The notes under the pieces were generated by a model. The model saw only the letters and a program-made list of their open reading frames with translations. It was not told the origin of the DNA and did no database searches. The translations under genes and the position numbers were made by a program. Positions 1 to 13,647 of a stretch of DNA of 64,000 nucleotides are shown piece by piece. Source of the DNA: Cristatella mucedo (taxonomy: Eukaryota > Bryozoa > Phylactolaemata > Cristatellidae); NCBI GenBank assembly GCA_009760855.2, contig WPIO01000106.1, positions 731,001 through 795,000 of the forward strand, in the 5' to 3' direction. The first letter of the stretch is position 1. The number at the start of each line of letters is the position of its first letter.

Positions 1-2433
1 ATAGAAGGAGTTTTTAGGAAAAACTGTTTTCAACTTCCGATTGGTCAGATCCCGCTGCTTCTGAAAATGTTGCCATCCCGACTTGAGAACGATGGGGATC
101 TGTGCTCGGTGTATTATCTCCTCGTGAAATTCGGCGAAGTATGCACCTGCCACAGCGACGGTTGCCAAAATGTAGTCCTTCACAGGCTTTAATGAAGGCG
201 ATCGACAGTGTGTGTGTGGATGCATATTTATCATATTTATTCTCCATGCGTGGCCGGGTCTTGCGGTATTTAATGAAATTAAGGAGGTACCTGGCCCTGG
301 CGCACGCCGGAAGTTAGTCCTTAAGGAGCGCCTACCTCGAACTAAAAGCACACACACATATATAGAAATATATATATATATATATAATTCATTTCTAACG
401 TGCCTAGGACTTAAAACTCTATCCAGGCGCTCTTTACGAATGTAGGGTTTGAGCGCATGACTTGGTTGTCAAAGGTGAGCGCTTTACCCCTGAACCCAAC
501 CAGGGCGGCGTCTCTAGTCGAATGCAGTCACATGGTTTTACTACTAATACATTGCTGCTAATGCTTCCTGAGATCCTCGTAGTCCATTACGCAGGTATGC
601 TGTAGCGGGGGGGGGGGCCGAAGGTAATACATATTATTTGGCATATCTGAGGCAACCCTTTCCGCGTGGGTAGGTTTTCCAGACGCTTGTCGCGAAGGAA
701 GTTTGCCGCATGTGGTTTCGTTTAATTGATGACACTGCCCCTGATTGTTGTACGAGTGGGCTGTGACACTCGATGTGGTAGGCAGTCGGGACGTGCTATT
801 GGTGATTGTTACGACAAGGGGGTCGGGGGGGGGGCACTCCGGTGGGCGAGCAGGGCGAAGAGAGTCGTGCTTCGCCCTGCTCTGTGATTGGTGAAATAAA
901 CTGGTGTTGCTGCTCGTCGGCTAGCGTTCTGTGCTGTCCGCAACGATAACACGACGCTACACCGCTAGTAGTACGCCGGAAGCGCTCATCAGCTTCGGTT
1001 TGCGCTCTGCTTGTTGACGAAATGTCTGAGAAATGATCGTCAATCGATCCTGGAAGTGAGGATTTCTTGTATAACAGCGGTACCGGCGGTACCGGTAGTT
1101 CTCGTGGAGTCTCACGGAGACACAGCGCAGACGTGGGCGGTAATGACACTCCCTCGTTATTACTCTCAACGCGTACATATACGGTGAATCGCAGCAGATG
1201 GTGAATCGCAGCAGACGACAAGAAATATAACATGCATTCGTGGCCTGACGCTGTGCGGAGTCAACGGTTAACTATCGGCCACGGGTGAGGCATGTACATT
1301 AGTGTCAAGGCGCTGCTCTAACTAATTACAACAGCAGAAGCCGCAGGCGCACACAACATATTAGCATCGGGCTGCCAAAAGCGAAACTCGCTATGCACGC
1401 GCATTCTAGCGCCGTACTAGTTAAAGACCGGCTATCCAAAACGGCCAACTTATGGCGTCTGCCGCCGGGTATTTCCATAAAAAACTAGTTAGAATACATC
1501 GATAATACGGTCAGGTATAACTAGATTCACATACGTGTGTTTTCTAGGCTTATGCGTTCCTTAAAGCCTCGATTTAAACTCGGCGCCCTATGGAAGGACG
1601 GTCGATTACTTGAGGATGGAATCGAGACGCATGGCCCGAGGTTCATCACGAATGCGGAATGCCAGGCGCACCGACTAAGCTCAGTTTACTATAAAAAAAA
1701 ATCCTTAATTCTGGCAAAAACGCATGCCGAGCTTATTGCTTTTTTTGGATATGCTGTCGCGAACGCGCGTAGCGGCTTCTTATTTTGCGGTCTTATGCAC
1801 AAAATGGTAGTGCACACTTGGGTAGACCTCATTGCCGCGCTATCGATCGAACGCTGGTGAACAAATAGCCTCCAACGCACCTTAGTGGACCGCGGGAAAA
1901 GCTCCGCTGAAGTAGGCTCGCATACAGTAAATAACGCAACAGCAATCGATGTTGCTCCGAAACAAGTACGCGTAAGATTTCAGCGTGAATAGTCGTCCGA
2001 CTCGGTGCGACCGAGCTATGTTCGAGAGAGAACTCACTGAAAACTGACTAATTATCAAATCCGGTTCCACGTCACCATAATTCAGGAGCCGCTAATAAAG
2101 TCCCGCGACAGCCATATTTCGAGGCCTGTAGCCGCTGCCAAAATTTCGGGGGTGACTCGTAAGGAGAGGGCAGTCGCGAAAGGATTTTTTGAAGCACTCT
2201 TCGAACGAGCGCTTTCCGCAGCCCTGGCTTTGCCAATTTTTTTACGTATGCAGTATATAATTGCAATGTATATGCAGCCACTACAAGCGGGTGCCGATCG
2301 GCTTTCGCTAGGCTCGCTCTGAAAAGGGGGCGGAAGGTTTGAGGTAAATCTCACCCACGTGAGCTTCGAGGGCTCGCCGACAGTAGCCTCAACACTGCTG
2401 GAAAGAGCAGGGGATGCGCATGATTTCTCTCAT
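1..2433. other. Upstream intergenic DNA, no gene recognised
   Basis: No open frame here resembles a protein I know, and the short frames overlap on both strands without coding character. The stretch holds a CA/TA tract near 350-386, an old SINE-A copy (385-506) and a G run near 605-617. It is the 5' flank of TARS1. Confidence 0.5.
385..506 (-). repeat. SINE-A copy, old and divergent, tRNA-derived
   Basis: Read on the minus strand it has the SINE-A order: tRNA-like head with degraded A and B boxes, then the tail with the 'gcgcctggatagag' type motif, then an AT-rich end. It is clearly more diverged than the copies at 11847 and 50210. The AT tract at 366-385 probably grew from its tail. Confidence 0.5.
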
Positions 2434-2439
2434 CTAATT

Positions 2440-2553
2440 TCTTCCGCTGCAATTGATACTTCAAACTAGCGCGGTGTTAAAGAGGGGTCGCGCGGCACGA
2501 CAGAGCCGAACGAGGGAGGCATCCGGCGGAGGCGGAAGTGCCGTGTGAGCACC
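2440..2553 (+). promoter_or_regulatory. Candidate TARS1 core promoter / 5' UTR
   Basis: This GC- and CpG-rich stretch directly precedes the proposed TARS1 start codon. It contains an ETS/GABP-like core (GGCGGAAGTG, about 2531-2540), common near start sites of housekeeping genes in animals. No TATA box is evident. The promoter role is inferred from position and composition only. Confidence 0.3.
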
Positions 2554-3928
2554 ATGGCTGACGGCGTGGAAGAGCGTTTGGCTGACCTGTCTGTGAACGG
2601 CAAGAAGGCACGATGCGTTTTGTGGTGCTAGTACCGCTTGTTTAATAATCAGATACCTAATGCTCAGTCGACTCCGCGTTCACGTCCTGTTGCAACGGTC
2701 GCGAATAGGGAGCTGCCAAAGAATGGCCAGCGTCGGGGCTCCGCCGGTTTGTCGGCTCACTTTGGATTGCATCATGCGTAATTTCGTAGTGATAGAGTAG
2801 TGCACAGGCTCGCGCGACACGGCAGAGCAGGCGTGCTCAGCTTTCGCGCCGTCGCCTGCTCGGCCCGCCGCGCGGCGCTCCGTCGCTCGGTCGGCGCTCA
2901 GCCAGCAGCGTCGACCAAGCGACGCGCATCGACCCTCAGCGGGGCACCTTTCTTCCTCCAGGCTGCCGGCGGGGATGCCGGCAAGAAAGCGGGCAAAGCT
3001 CCCGGACTCAAGGACGTGAGTCCGGCGACGAGGCGCGCGCGGCTGCGAGCGCGCGCTCGCGGCGCTGTCGCCCGATTCCGTTCCGACGCCGCACGAGCGC
3101 CTGGCTCGCTTGTAGCAGAGGCCGCCGGCCGAGTTCGTGCAGTATCGCATCGATCTGTGGAACAAGCTGAAGAAAGAGAGGGACGAGTTCTTGGCGAGCC
3201 AAGTGCCGCAGCCCATACAGATAACGCTGCCCGACGGCAAGCGAGTGGAAGGCAAGTCCTGGGTCACCACGCCCTACGAGGTGGCCAAAGGCATCAGGTG
3301 AGCAGCTTCGCTGCTTCCCGACTGCTTGCGGGCGTGCTTGATTGTGCGCTCAGCTCCCGAGCCCTGCTGCTGCTGCTTGAGCTGCTCTTTGGTAGCTTTC
3401 CCCCTTTACATTTTTTTCTTCTTTACTTTCGAGGTCAGGTGACTTCAGCCAGGTGACTGCCTGCGGGAACACCAGCTCGACTTGAGCTCCCCCTGTCGTC
3501 TCTGCTTCCTCTTCCTCCTCTTCTTGCCTCCTCTTCTTGCTTCCTCTTCCTCTGCCCCCTCCTCCTCCCCTTCCCCGATCGTGGCTGCACGATTCAGCCC
3601 TGGCTGGCCGCTGCGCCCGCTTACCCGGTTCCCTCCTTCCATCCGTCCGTCGATCGTTCGTTTGTTCTCGATCGCCCCGTAGCCAAGGGCTGGCCGACAA
3701 CGCCGTGATCGCCAAGGTCAATGGCGAGCTGTGGGACCTCGATCGGCCGCTGGAGAGCGACGCGGCGCTGCAGCTGCTCAAGTTCGAGGACGAAGAGGGC
3801 CAGCAGGTGTTCTGGCACTCGAGCGCGCACGTTCTCGGTGAGGCGCTCGAGCAGTGCTATCACGGCCATCTCTGCTACGGCCCGCCAATCGAGAGCGGCT
3901 TCTACTACGACATGTTTCTGCAGGATCG
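2554..3928 (+). CDS. TARS1: TARS1 exons 1-4: N-terminal extension, TGS domain, start of editing domain
   Basis: Exons 1-2 encode a short Lys/Gly/Ala-rich extension (residues 1-36), poorly conserved in this family. Exon 3 holds the start of the TGS domain, with ITLPDGK at about residues 71-77. Exon 4 completes TGS and enters the editing domain, with the HSSAH metal/editing motif at about 141-145. Exon 3 ends in phase 2 and exon 4 begins with one base completing a Ser codon. Exon 4 also ends in phase 2 at a GTGCGT donor. Confidence 0.88.
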
Positions 3929-5610
3929 GTGCGTGGTCAGAGCGGCCGGCCGGTCGGTCGGTTCGTGCGCGCGAGATCTTCTTCCGGGTGCCCTCTTCTT
4001 GGGTGCTGCTAAGCAAGTGTCGCTGCTTCTTTGTACCGTGAGGCGATCGACTTTTTTTGCCTGCGTGAGTGGGCGAATGGACGGGACTCTTTTCTACAAG
4101 GCAGGCCGATTGCCCTGTCGGCATGTCGCTGCTGGTTATTTTGCCTGCTCATCTATTGCTGCCACGTCAACCTGTCAGTGCTGCTGGCTTGCTTCCTGTT
4201 ATGCTCCCTGGTTGAGCGCTTCCGGTGTGTGTTGCCACGAAGTCTAGAGCGTGCCAATTATTGGATCGTTCAGATAGTGTAAGGGAGGCTCCTGGCCGGC
4301 AAGCGCTATTCCGCCGAACGGCCAGTACATTTTCCAAAGGCTTTGTAAACGGTGCTGCCCTTGATTGGTCTCAGCTTTGTTTGATTATGAAAAGCATTGA
4401 CTGTTTATTCTCAGCAAGTGTGTTCTGTATGCCTGTGTGGGTTAATATGTTGGGACATCTGAGTGCAGAGGCATTGTATGGCAAGGTCACTTAGTTGGAT
4501 GTAAAACTCTATACTCTTGGCTTAAAGAGAGACTCCGAGGGGGCAGGACTGGAGGAGCGTACATTTCTGGACCGTTTGTATATCGTTATAGCCAACAAAA
4601 AGTGTTTTTCGATTTTTTGCTCATAATCAATATCGGCATAGTGAAGCTCAACTTGGCCAAAGCTGCCACTTCAGTTCGTGTGTATCGAAAGCTCAGAAAT
4701 CTTGCTTGCTGCTTGTCTGCTTAGCACCTGCGCAATGACCATGGCCTTGCATCGTTTAAATCTCAGCCAAAGACGCACCTGCATCCTGCTCAGCTTGCCC
4801 CTTCCTGCCCCAGCGAGTCTTCTTGAGTCCTTTCGTCCATTGCGTCGTCCATTGTAATGTAATGTAATGTATCTCCGTCTGTAACTCCACAAAGTCATAA
4901 AGACCATATGGGTGTTACGCAGGAGAGTTTTGTATAGCGCACTCACAGCCTAAGCGGCTTTCGGTACGCATTCGGTACCCAACAGACTTCGTCTCACGCA
5001 ACAAAGAGAAAGTGGGAAGCACAGCAGAGTCAGGAGAGCAGTTGAGGTAGTGAGTAGCATAAAATAAAAGCAGCTCAGGACCGCTGAAAAGGATGTGCCA
5101 TAGTCGGCAGTAGGAGAGTAGTTGTCGTTGCGTAAGAATTGTGGAAGCGAGCTCCACAGTCTAGGACCTGCAGGGCTAAAGCTTCTGTCGCCAACTGTCT
5201 TTAAGCGGAGGAATGGGACAGCTAATTTATTGTCTGTGTTTTGATTCAGTGCCATGTTACTAACCAAGCTCTTCTACTGACCGACAGCCCGTGTCTTGTG
5301 GGTCAGGGTCGCGTGTCTTGTGTTCTTGTCAGGTTCGCACGTGTCCTGTGTGCTTTCATACATGTCAATCTAAGCACACGTGTCCTGTGTGAGCTTAGCT
5401 CAGATTAGAAGGCTCTTTCTTCACGACCTGGATCCGTCCGAGAGGTTTCGAGCCCCGAGCAGCTAACGATCCTTTATTATTGCCCTTTGCAAGTGTCGAT
5501 GGGGTTCAGGTTCTTCTGCTGCCATGAAATGAGGCTGTTTGATCAGCCGACTCTACTTTGCACCGTACACTCTTGGCTATTGCTTCTGTTTCAGCAAGTT
5601 GTGAAGTGCC

Positions 5611-5653
<43 letters not shown>

Positions 5654-8600
5654 GGTTGTTCCAGGGTGCTATTTTAAAGACTAGTTACAATTACTTACTA
5701 CTTGGACTATAATTAGTCGGGCTCTGTAAGCTCATTTGATAGAGAACTTCTGAATGAGAGTCTCCGCAGAGCAGCAGTAATATCGAAAGAGCGACTTATG
5801 AGCTCAGTATTGCATAATAAACCATGGTTATATTCATTTCTCACTAGTTCACTCTTAGATGAAGCTATTGGGCAAATTGACTTCCGGTTGCTTCACCCAC
5901 GCCAGTCAACTCAAGCATTAATAGCGTATTCTGAAGGTAGAGTAGCAAGATGTGGTTCTGACTGTGATTGTATTAATAGAATACTGCCTTCTTTACTGAA
6001 GGTTTGCTGCTGAGGCTTATGCCACACAGCCTCTGAAAGTTAAGGCGACGAGCGCTTGGGGTGGTTTTTCCATGTGCGGAATTTACCTACCACTGCGCGT
6101 CTGTTGGTGCACACGTGCGTGTGGTGGTTATGGTTGGTGCGCTCTAGATGGAATGGCTATAACAGTCCCAGCTGTTTATTGCTCGATAACTATAGAGCTA
6201 GGAACACGGCAGTACACGAAAAGCCACAGCAAGCACTTGAACCTAGAGTTACCAGCGGTAAGCTAGGTAATGCTGGTAGTGCAAAGGTGTTCCACGAAAC
6301 TCTTCCCCTCAAACAGCAACGACTCACTGTTTTACTTGAGCACTCTAGCCCAGCAGGTATCTACAACTGAGATGCAATGAAATCCAATGACTGATTGAAC
6401 GGAGCGTTTGGCTTAGAGGAAAAGAGTTTATCATGTGGGTCTTCTTAAATCTCTCACGAACTGTTGTCTTGCATAACGGAACTCTTCTTCACTTTTTTGC
6501 TGCGATCTTGGCAAAGCAAGGAGAGCATGCCATGCCATGGCCGCAAAACTCCCGACTGCTTAATCATCTGCATCACTTTGAATCGCTGGCCGTGCTAAAA
6601 TTTCAAGCTCTACTCACCTTTACTTAAACATCAACTGCTAAGGCACTAAGGGCTTTAAGAGAACTTAATCTCTATCCAGGCACTTGACACATTTATATAT
6701 GCCGTAGGGCTCGAGCCCACGACCGTGGTCGTTGAAGGTGAGAACCTTACCCTCTGACCAAAGGCAAACGAAAGACTGTTCAAGCATCAATGTCAATCAA
6801 TGAGATTGCAGCACTGATCAAGGCAGTGCCGTGGACGAACTCACGCGGAAAAAGATCTTTGCCTCCGGGTGCATAATTTTAAAATGCAGCCGGTCTGTTT
6901 CAGTACTTGTTCTCATTGGTTAGTGTTCATTCCAATCGTAAGACTAATGTCGACTAAATGGTCTGTGGTAGCCCTGTCAGTGGTGGTTATCCGATGCTTC
7001 ACTGTCTGTCACTTGAGCAAGCATTATTGCTAGCCAGCCTCACGTCAAGGAATGTGCACCCATAAACGCAGCCCACGTGATTGTGTAGTCGTGAGGCATC
7101 GAAGCTTCGCCTTGTAGTTGGGAAGCGTTCATGCAACAAGAATCTGCTTTCGTTGAGACCTTATACTTATCGTTGCACAGAAATTTTGGGTCTCGTGAAG
7201 CTACTATTGATATATGAAGAGGAGGAGGAGGGATTCCGCGATACATGGAGGCGCTAGGCTAGATTGCGTCCGCTTGGTTTTCCGTTTAGCTTTGTCCGCC
7301 AGTTCAAATATATATGTATATATATACATATATATATATATATATGTGTGTATATATATATATATGTATATATATGTATGTATACATATATATATATACA
7401 TACATATATATATGTGTATGTATATATGTATATATACTTTATTTACTGCCACCTATTTGCTCACGCACAAGTTAAGGGTCTCTTTTGAAGCAGCACCGTT
7501 TAGCCTATCGTCTGGGATTTAGAGCTAATGCCAACCACTTACAACATGAGTTCGAACGAATAGGCTTATCCGGGTTGCATTTCAAAATGGGGTGCTCATT
7601 AGGCAGCACTCAGTACTTTTTTTGCCACTATGATTGGATGGCCCCTGGTAAGCTGGAGGTTCAATTCCTCCCTTTCATTAAGTCAAGCTGTGCCCGTGGC
7701 AGGGTAGGGGCAGTGTAGGTGCTGTTTCGTGCAGCCTTATTGCGTTTTCCTGTCGAGCCGTTAGCGATGGCGCTATACGTCAAAGTGTGTAAAGCTAAGC
7801 TGTCAGCTAAGCCTTCGTGCTTCCCGTGGCAACCGTTTTGCAAAGCGATTACATAGTAGTTTATATGTAGTACGCTCAGTCTGTTTAGCCTTGTGTCCTT
7901 TGCATAACGTTTTTTTGCATACATGGGAGCGCCGGGACCTTCCGTGTGCTTGCCGAATATGCCCGCGGTGCGCCTCTCTTGGTCACGGGTGCTGATTTTG
8001 CCACGTTTCCTCCGTGAGCAGTCAGGTGTCGCAGAACGACTACGATGGGCTGGAGGAAGCATGCAAGGCCATAGTCAAGGACAAGCAGCCCTTTGAGCGG
8101 CTAGAGATGACGAAAGAGGACCTGCTGAAGATGTTCGATGTGAGAGCCGTGCTTTGCGTCCCACGTTTGTGCCATGCCACGTCCCGCCCCGGCAATTCGG
8201 CGCTGCCCCCTCCATCGTGTGTGACTGGCGGTTTTCCTAGACTGTTGGTCACTACAGCTGCCGTCACTACTGTGGCGACGTGGTGAGGGCCCTAGGCTGA
8301 ATGCAAATGGTCACCAGATCGGTTGTCGATTGCAGCGCTACATGCCTCGGCTTTGTTATTTGAGGCTGGTGCTTTGATCTCGTGAGACTAGGCCGCCCAT
8401 CATCATTTTGGTGCCGCCGGATGTCCGTCGCTGCTCTGCTCGCTCGTCTATGGCGTACCAGGCTCAAGCTGACTGCCCCCGAAAGCGCACCCCACCTGTA
8501 TCAGGAGCGCAACCTCCCTTCTACCTGTCGTCTTTTCAGTACAACGAGTTCAAGAAGAGGATAATCCGTGAGAAGATTGACACCCCCACCACCACGGTGT

Positions 8601-9549
8601 ACCGCTGTGGTCCGCTGATCGACCTGTGCCGAGGACCGCACGTTAGGAACACCGGAAAGATCAAGGCACTCGCTATCACCAAGGTGAATTCAGTTGCACG
8701 GCACGAACGTGCCAGGCATGTCTCTGCATCGGAATAGGAGCGGCATTGTCGATCCTGGAGTTGTGGAGGTGTTTTGGCAAATGTATCGTTACTGTTATGA
8801 CTATTACTATTATTATTATTATTAAAACGGCCCCTACGCTTCTGCTGCCGTTGCACTTCCGACTGCCTATGCAAGTCACGCCCGAGGTCAGAAGGCCATC
8901 GGCAATGGCTGCTGTTTCGACCCGAAGCCTCGGCTGACCTTTTAATGGCGCCTCGATGCACTACGTGCTTTTTTGCTCGACTCAGAACTCTTCCACTTAC
9001 TGGGAGGGAAAGTCGGACGCCGAATCGCTGCAGCGAGTGTACGGCATATCGTTCCCCGATGCAAAGCAGATGAAGGAGTGGAAGCACTTCCAAGAGGAGG
9101 CCGCTAAGCGTGACCACCGGAAGCTCGGCAAGGTTCGCTACTTTGCCTGCATGCAGCAGCCCTGCCACTTGCCGCTTGCCATCGTGCATTCTGCTGCCGT
9201 GTCGGCTCGCCACCTGACGCTGGGACGGCCGGTGCTGGGCTGGCCCACCCATTCCAGCACGGTCACCAGTATAGCCAGCACCCCGTGCCCTTTTGCCATG
9301 TTTGCGCTGCAGGGACCCACCTACCCTCCCGTTGGGGCGCTGCAGGCGCCTGACCGCACCCCTTACGGTTGCAGGAGCAGGAGCTGTTCTTCTTTCATGA
9401 GCTCAGTCCCGGCAGCTGCTTCTTCCTACCCAAAGGTGCCATCATATACAACGGCTTAATCGAGCTGCTCAGGGTAAGCTGAGAGCACTCTCTCTCTCCT
9501 CTCTTTCTCCTCTCTTTTTTTCTGTCTTTCTCTTGTTCTCTCCCCCATC

Positions 9550-9623
<74 letters not shown>

Positions 9624-12600
9624 TCCTCTCCATCTCTCTGTCTCTCACTTGGTTCTCCACTGTCTGGCAGCAGGTGTAGTGAAGCAGCGAAGCGTAGCCT
9701 TTTTTGACTCCCGATCGATGGAACTCCACCATGCGCTCATGCAGGCGAGTGGCGGCGCAATATGACACAGCTGCTGTGGCCTCGTTGCAGGGTGAGTACC
9801 GAAAACGTGGCTTCCAGGAGGTGGTCTCGCCCAACGTGTACAACAGTCGCCTGTGGGAGACGTCAGGCCACTGGCAGCACTATTCGGTGAGCAGGCCACC
9901 CTCTGCGCATGCAGCGGCTGCCTCAGCCTCCGCATGGACGTGTGCAGCACTTCGGCAGTGTGCGGGCGTGAGCAAGTGTTGTGCGTGAGGATTGGGTTGT
10001 GGTGCCTGCGTGTGTGAGGATAGAATTTAAAGTGCATTAGTCAGAAGTGCTTGTTGTAGACGTGCCATATTGCCTTTAGCCTGCTCATCTTACTGAAGCT
10101 GGCAGATCGCAGGCTTCTGTGCAGCAGGCTTGGAAATGCTGCCAGTCTGTGGCTTGCTTGAATTTTGTGCATCCAGTGTCCACTTATCCTCCCTTTGTAT
10201 GTGTGCGTGCATGCGTGTGTGTGTGCGTGCGTGTGTGTGTGTGTGTGTGCGCGCGTGCTCCTTTAACGACTTCTTTGTACATTTCGTCTCATTATTATAT
10301 CGTAGGAAGCGGATAGTCGTGCTGGGCTTGTTGTGCTGTCATTCGTTTGTTTGCATGCTCTTTGGTAGGGGTTGAGTAATTGATTGGCCGTGGCTTTTGC
10401 AGATCAAATCATGTTCATTCAACAAGCTGACAGCAGCAAACCCGTGTTTTTCTTGGTTGCCAAGTACTCGTTTGCTTGTAGGAGAACATGTTTTCATTTG
10501 AAGTTGAGAAGCAGACGTTTGCATTGAAACCAATGAACTGTCCTGGACACTGGTAGGACTCGATTGCAAATGGCCCCTTCATTGTTCTCACGGATTTTTT
10601 CACTGAGCCACTGTGCTCTCGTCATCTAGACCAGCATTAGATTAGTATTATTGGTGTTTTTGTTATAAGTATAGGTATTAACTGACAATTACTATCTTTT
10701 ACGGTCCATCGAGCTCAGTCATCGAGCCTGCATCTGTCCTCGTGTGTGTGCTGTCAAGTTTATAACTTAGCATCTGTGCTGTGCACGGCAGTACTCGTAT
10801 TCATTGCCTTTCATTCTGTTCTCGTGCGTATGCACAAGTGAAAACTGCCTGCTCAGAGAGATGCCTTTGGACCAGTGCCTACAATAATTTGTTGACATCT
10901 CGATGCCTGAACTGTTTTCATTATTGCTGTGCGTAGTTGTTAAAAAAAATGACTTTATTTCGCGTGACCCTTCAACTTCACCTCTCAGATTTTATATTGC
11001 ACTGGCATTGTTCATCTTATGTAATTCATCGTCTTACGTAATTGCTAGCTCCTTAGCCTCTGGCTTGGGATCTCTGAGGAGCCAAAGCAGTTTACTTCTC
11101 AATGCAAGATTTTACAACCAGCATCCGTTTTCTCTTTTAATTTTGGCCTTGGAGTTGTGGAATAGTCAGACTGTCATCTTTGCTGCTTGCCCATGATGCT
11201 TTGCAATTTTTGAGCGATTTCTAGTTGGTCCGGATCTTTGTGCCTGTCGTCAGAGCTGTTGATTCGGTCGCGATGTCACCGTGCTGCTAGTATTGCATGC
11301 TGCATCCAGCATGTGATCATTTCTGATATTGAGCCCATCATGCGATATTTTGAGCTGTAAGGCCGATCGTGTGGCATTCGATCTTCTTGTGCGAGTTCGA
11401 GCACATGAGCATATATGTGTTCATGCTCTTTGAGTATACCCAAATGGGCTCATTTACATCTGCACGTAAGGCTGTCCCCAAACAAGTGGTTGAAATGGTA
11501 CAGCTTTTTTCAGCAATCATTTTGGCATGCCGTGTTTTTGTCCTGTTGCTTATTAGCATTGTGAAATTTGCGAGATGGCCGAACGAACCGCTTCATTAGA
11601 CGTGCTCGCTCATTTTCTCAATAGCAGTCACACTGGGAAAAAAAACAAGTCTGCCGGGGCACTGCACAAAGACATGCCGCCCTTGCCCTTAGTCGTGCAG
11701 TGCAAATACGGCCAAGCGCGCCTCATTCGAAAGAAAATGATATTCGGCATGAGCATGATAAAGGAATGGGCTTCACGGATGTTCGCATGCGCACACACAC
11801 TGCAGCATTTTATCTGGGCAACTATCCTTGGCCTGTGTCGAAGCTAAGTTGGTTTGGCCGAGTGGTTAAGGTGCTCGCCCCGACCCAGGTCTGGCCGAGG
11901 TCGTGGGCTCGAGCCCCGTGGCATATGTGAAGCGCCTGAATAGAGATCAAGTTCTCTTAGGGCGCTATAAAAATAAGTAATATTATATTAAGTTCAGTAC
12001 TACTGTAGAGTGCTTGCACTTGCCTTCGACAGCTGCTGCAAAGCTTCTCGAATGTACATTTATAATCTACTTGCTCGGTCAAACACGTGCCATTTCGTCT
12101 TAGTAATTATGTTTTGTCGACCTGAGGCACATCGTGATGCTGTGCCTCGTGTGTGCTAAGTGTGAGCACTTGCAAACAGCCTGTAGCTCATTGCATCCTT
12201 TGCCTCTTTCAGCCTGATGTTCGATCATCGGGTGCGGTCTTGGCGTGAGCTGCCGCTTCGCATGGCCGACTTTGGTGTGCTGCACCGTAATGAGCTCTCA
12301 GGAACGCTACACGGTCTCACACGGGTGCGTCGCTTCCAGCAGGACGATGCACACATCTTTTGCCGCCCTGACCAGGTATTTATCTATCTTGTATTTCTGC
12401 TGGATTCATTGGGGCAACGACGGATTCTGATGTTGACTCTGCTGCCAGGTTTCACTTACTCAAGTGAATATTGCAGATCGAAGATGAGATTATGGGCTGC
12501 CTAGACTTCCTGCAGCACATATATGGCATCTTTGGCTTCACGTTCCAACTGAAGTTGTCCACTCGTCCTGACAAGTACCTTGGTGAGCTGGAGGCATGGA

Positions 12601-12752
12601 ATACAGCAGAACAGGTACCAACCCAACCATTTCTTATAATTTATAAATTTCTCATTTCTTTATAACTGCTTTGCTGAGTCGCACTCCCCCTTTTTGTCTT
12701 TCACTCATTTTTCTATCCTTCACATTCCCTCGATTTTCTGTTTTCTTGTCTC

Positions 12753-12813
<61 letters not shown>

Positions 12814-13567
12814 ACTCACTCACTCACTCACTCACTCACTCACTCTCTCTCTCTCTCACTCTCGGCCTATCTATCTTCTGTCTCTTTCCTCTTACTCCTA
12901 ATCGTTCTCAGTCATTTTTTCTATTTATCTTATCTCACTTTGCATCACTTCTCTCTCTCTCTGCTTTCTGTCATCTCTGCCACTGTACATGTGTACCTAT
13001 CTATTCTTATATGTATCTATCTAGCTCTTTTTTCACCCCTCACTTCTCACATCATCTCTTTTTCCTTGTTCTCTTCTTTACAGTACAGGTATGTGACTGT
13101 CTAGCTTTCCATTAACCTAAATTTTCATCTTGCTTAACACATTTCCTCCCCCTGTATTTACATGTACATCTATCTATAAAGCTCTCCATCTTTCAATCGA
13201 TGTGTATTTAAGTTGTCATATTTTTGTGCAATCTTGATTTTCACTAAGCCGAGTTGAGCAACCATTGCTCCCATTTGCATGGTACTGTTTCAATGTGCTT
13301 TATTATTATTAGCAACTGAAAAACAGTCTGGAAAAGTTCGGTCATCCGTGGACTCTTAATCCGGGTGATGGAGCCTTCTATGGGCCAAAGGTATGCATCA
13401 TGTGTTCTTACCGATGAGCTTGTGTGCATGGTCGTACTCTGGCGTGTGCCGTCGGCCATCGTTCGGTTGCCTGGGCCAGTTTGTGCATTCCAATTCATGA
13501 GTATTCATCGTGCAGCAGTTCGATTGTGCCTGCATCGATCGTGTTGCCTTACATGTATATATGTATG

Positions 13568-13647
<80 letters not shown>

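Larger units (their letters stand above)
3929..8021 (+). other. TARS1 intron 4 (4.1 kb), repeat-filled
   Basis: The largest TARS1 intron. It holds a truncated LINE-A (4852-5268), SINE-B (5410-5552), a GA tract, SINE-A (6640-6770) and a TA/TGTA tract (7309-7437). I see no additional exon needed by the protein alignment. Stretches 3929-4851, 5660-6630, 6780-7300 and 7440-8010 hold nothing I recognise. Confidence 0.7.

Noticed and set aside
7625-7685. B-box-like GGTTCAATTCC, possible third SINE
   Set aside because: No A box at the right distance and no second copy in the window, so support is too thin.
11847-11925. Looks like a tRNA gene with A and B boxes
   Set aside because: It is the head of a SINE-A: the acceptor stem does not close and the sequence runs into a tail shared by seven other copies.
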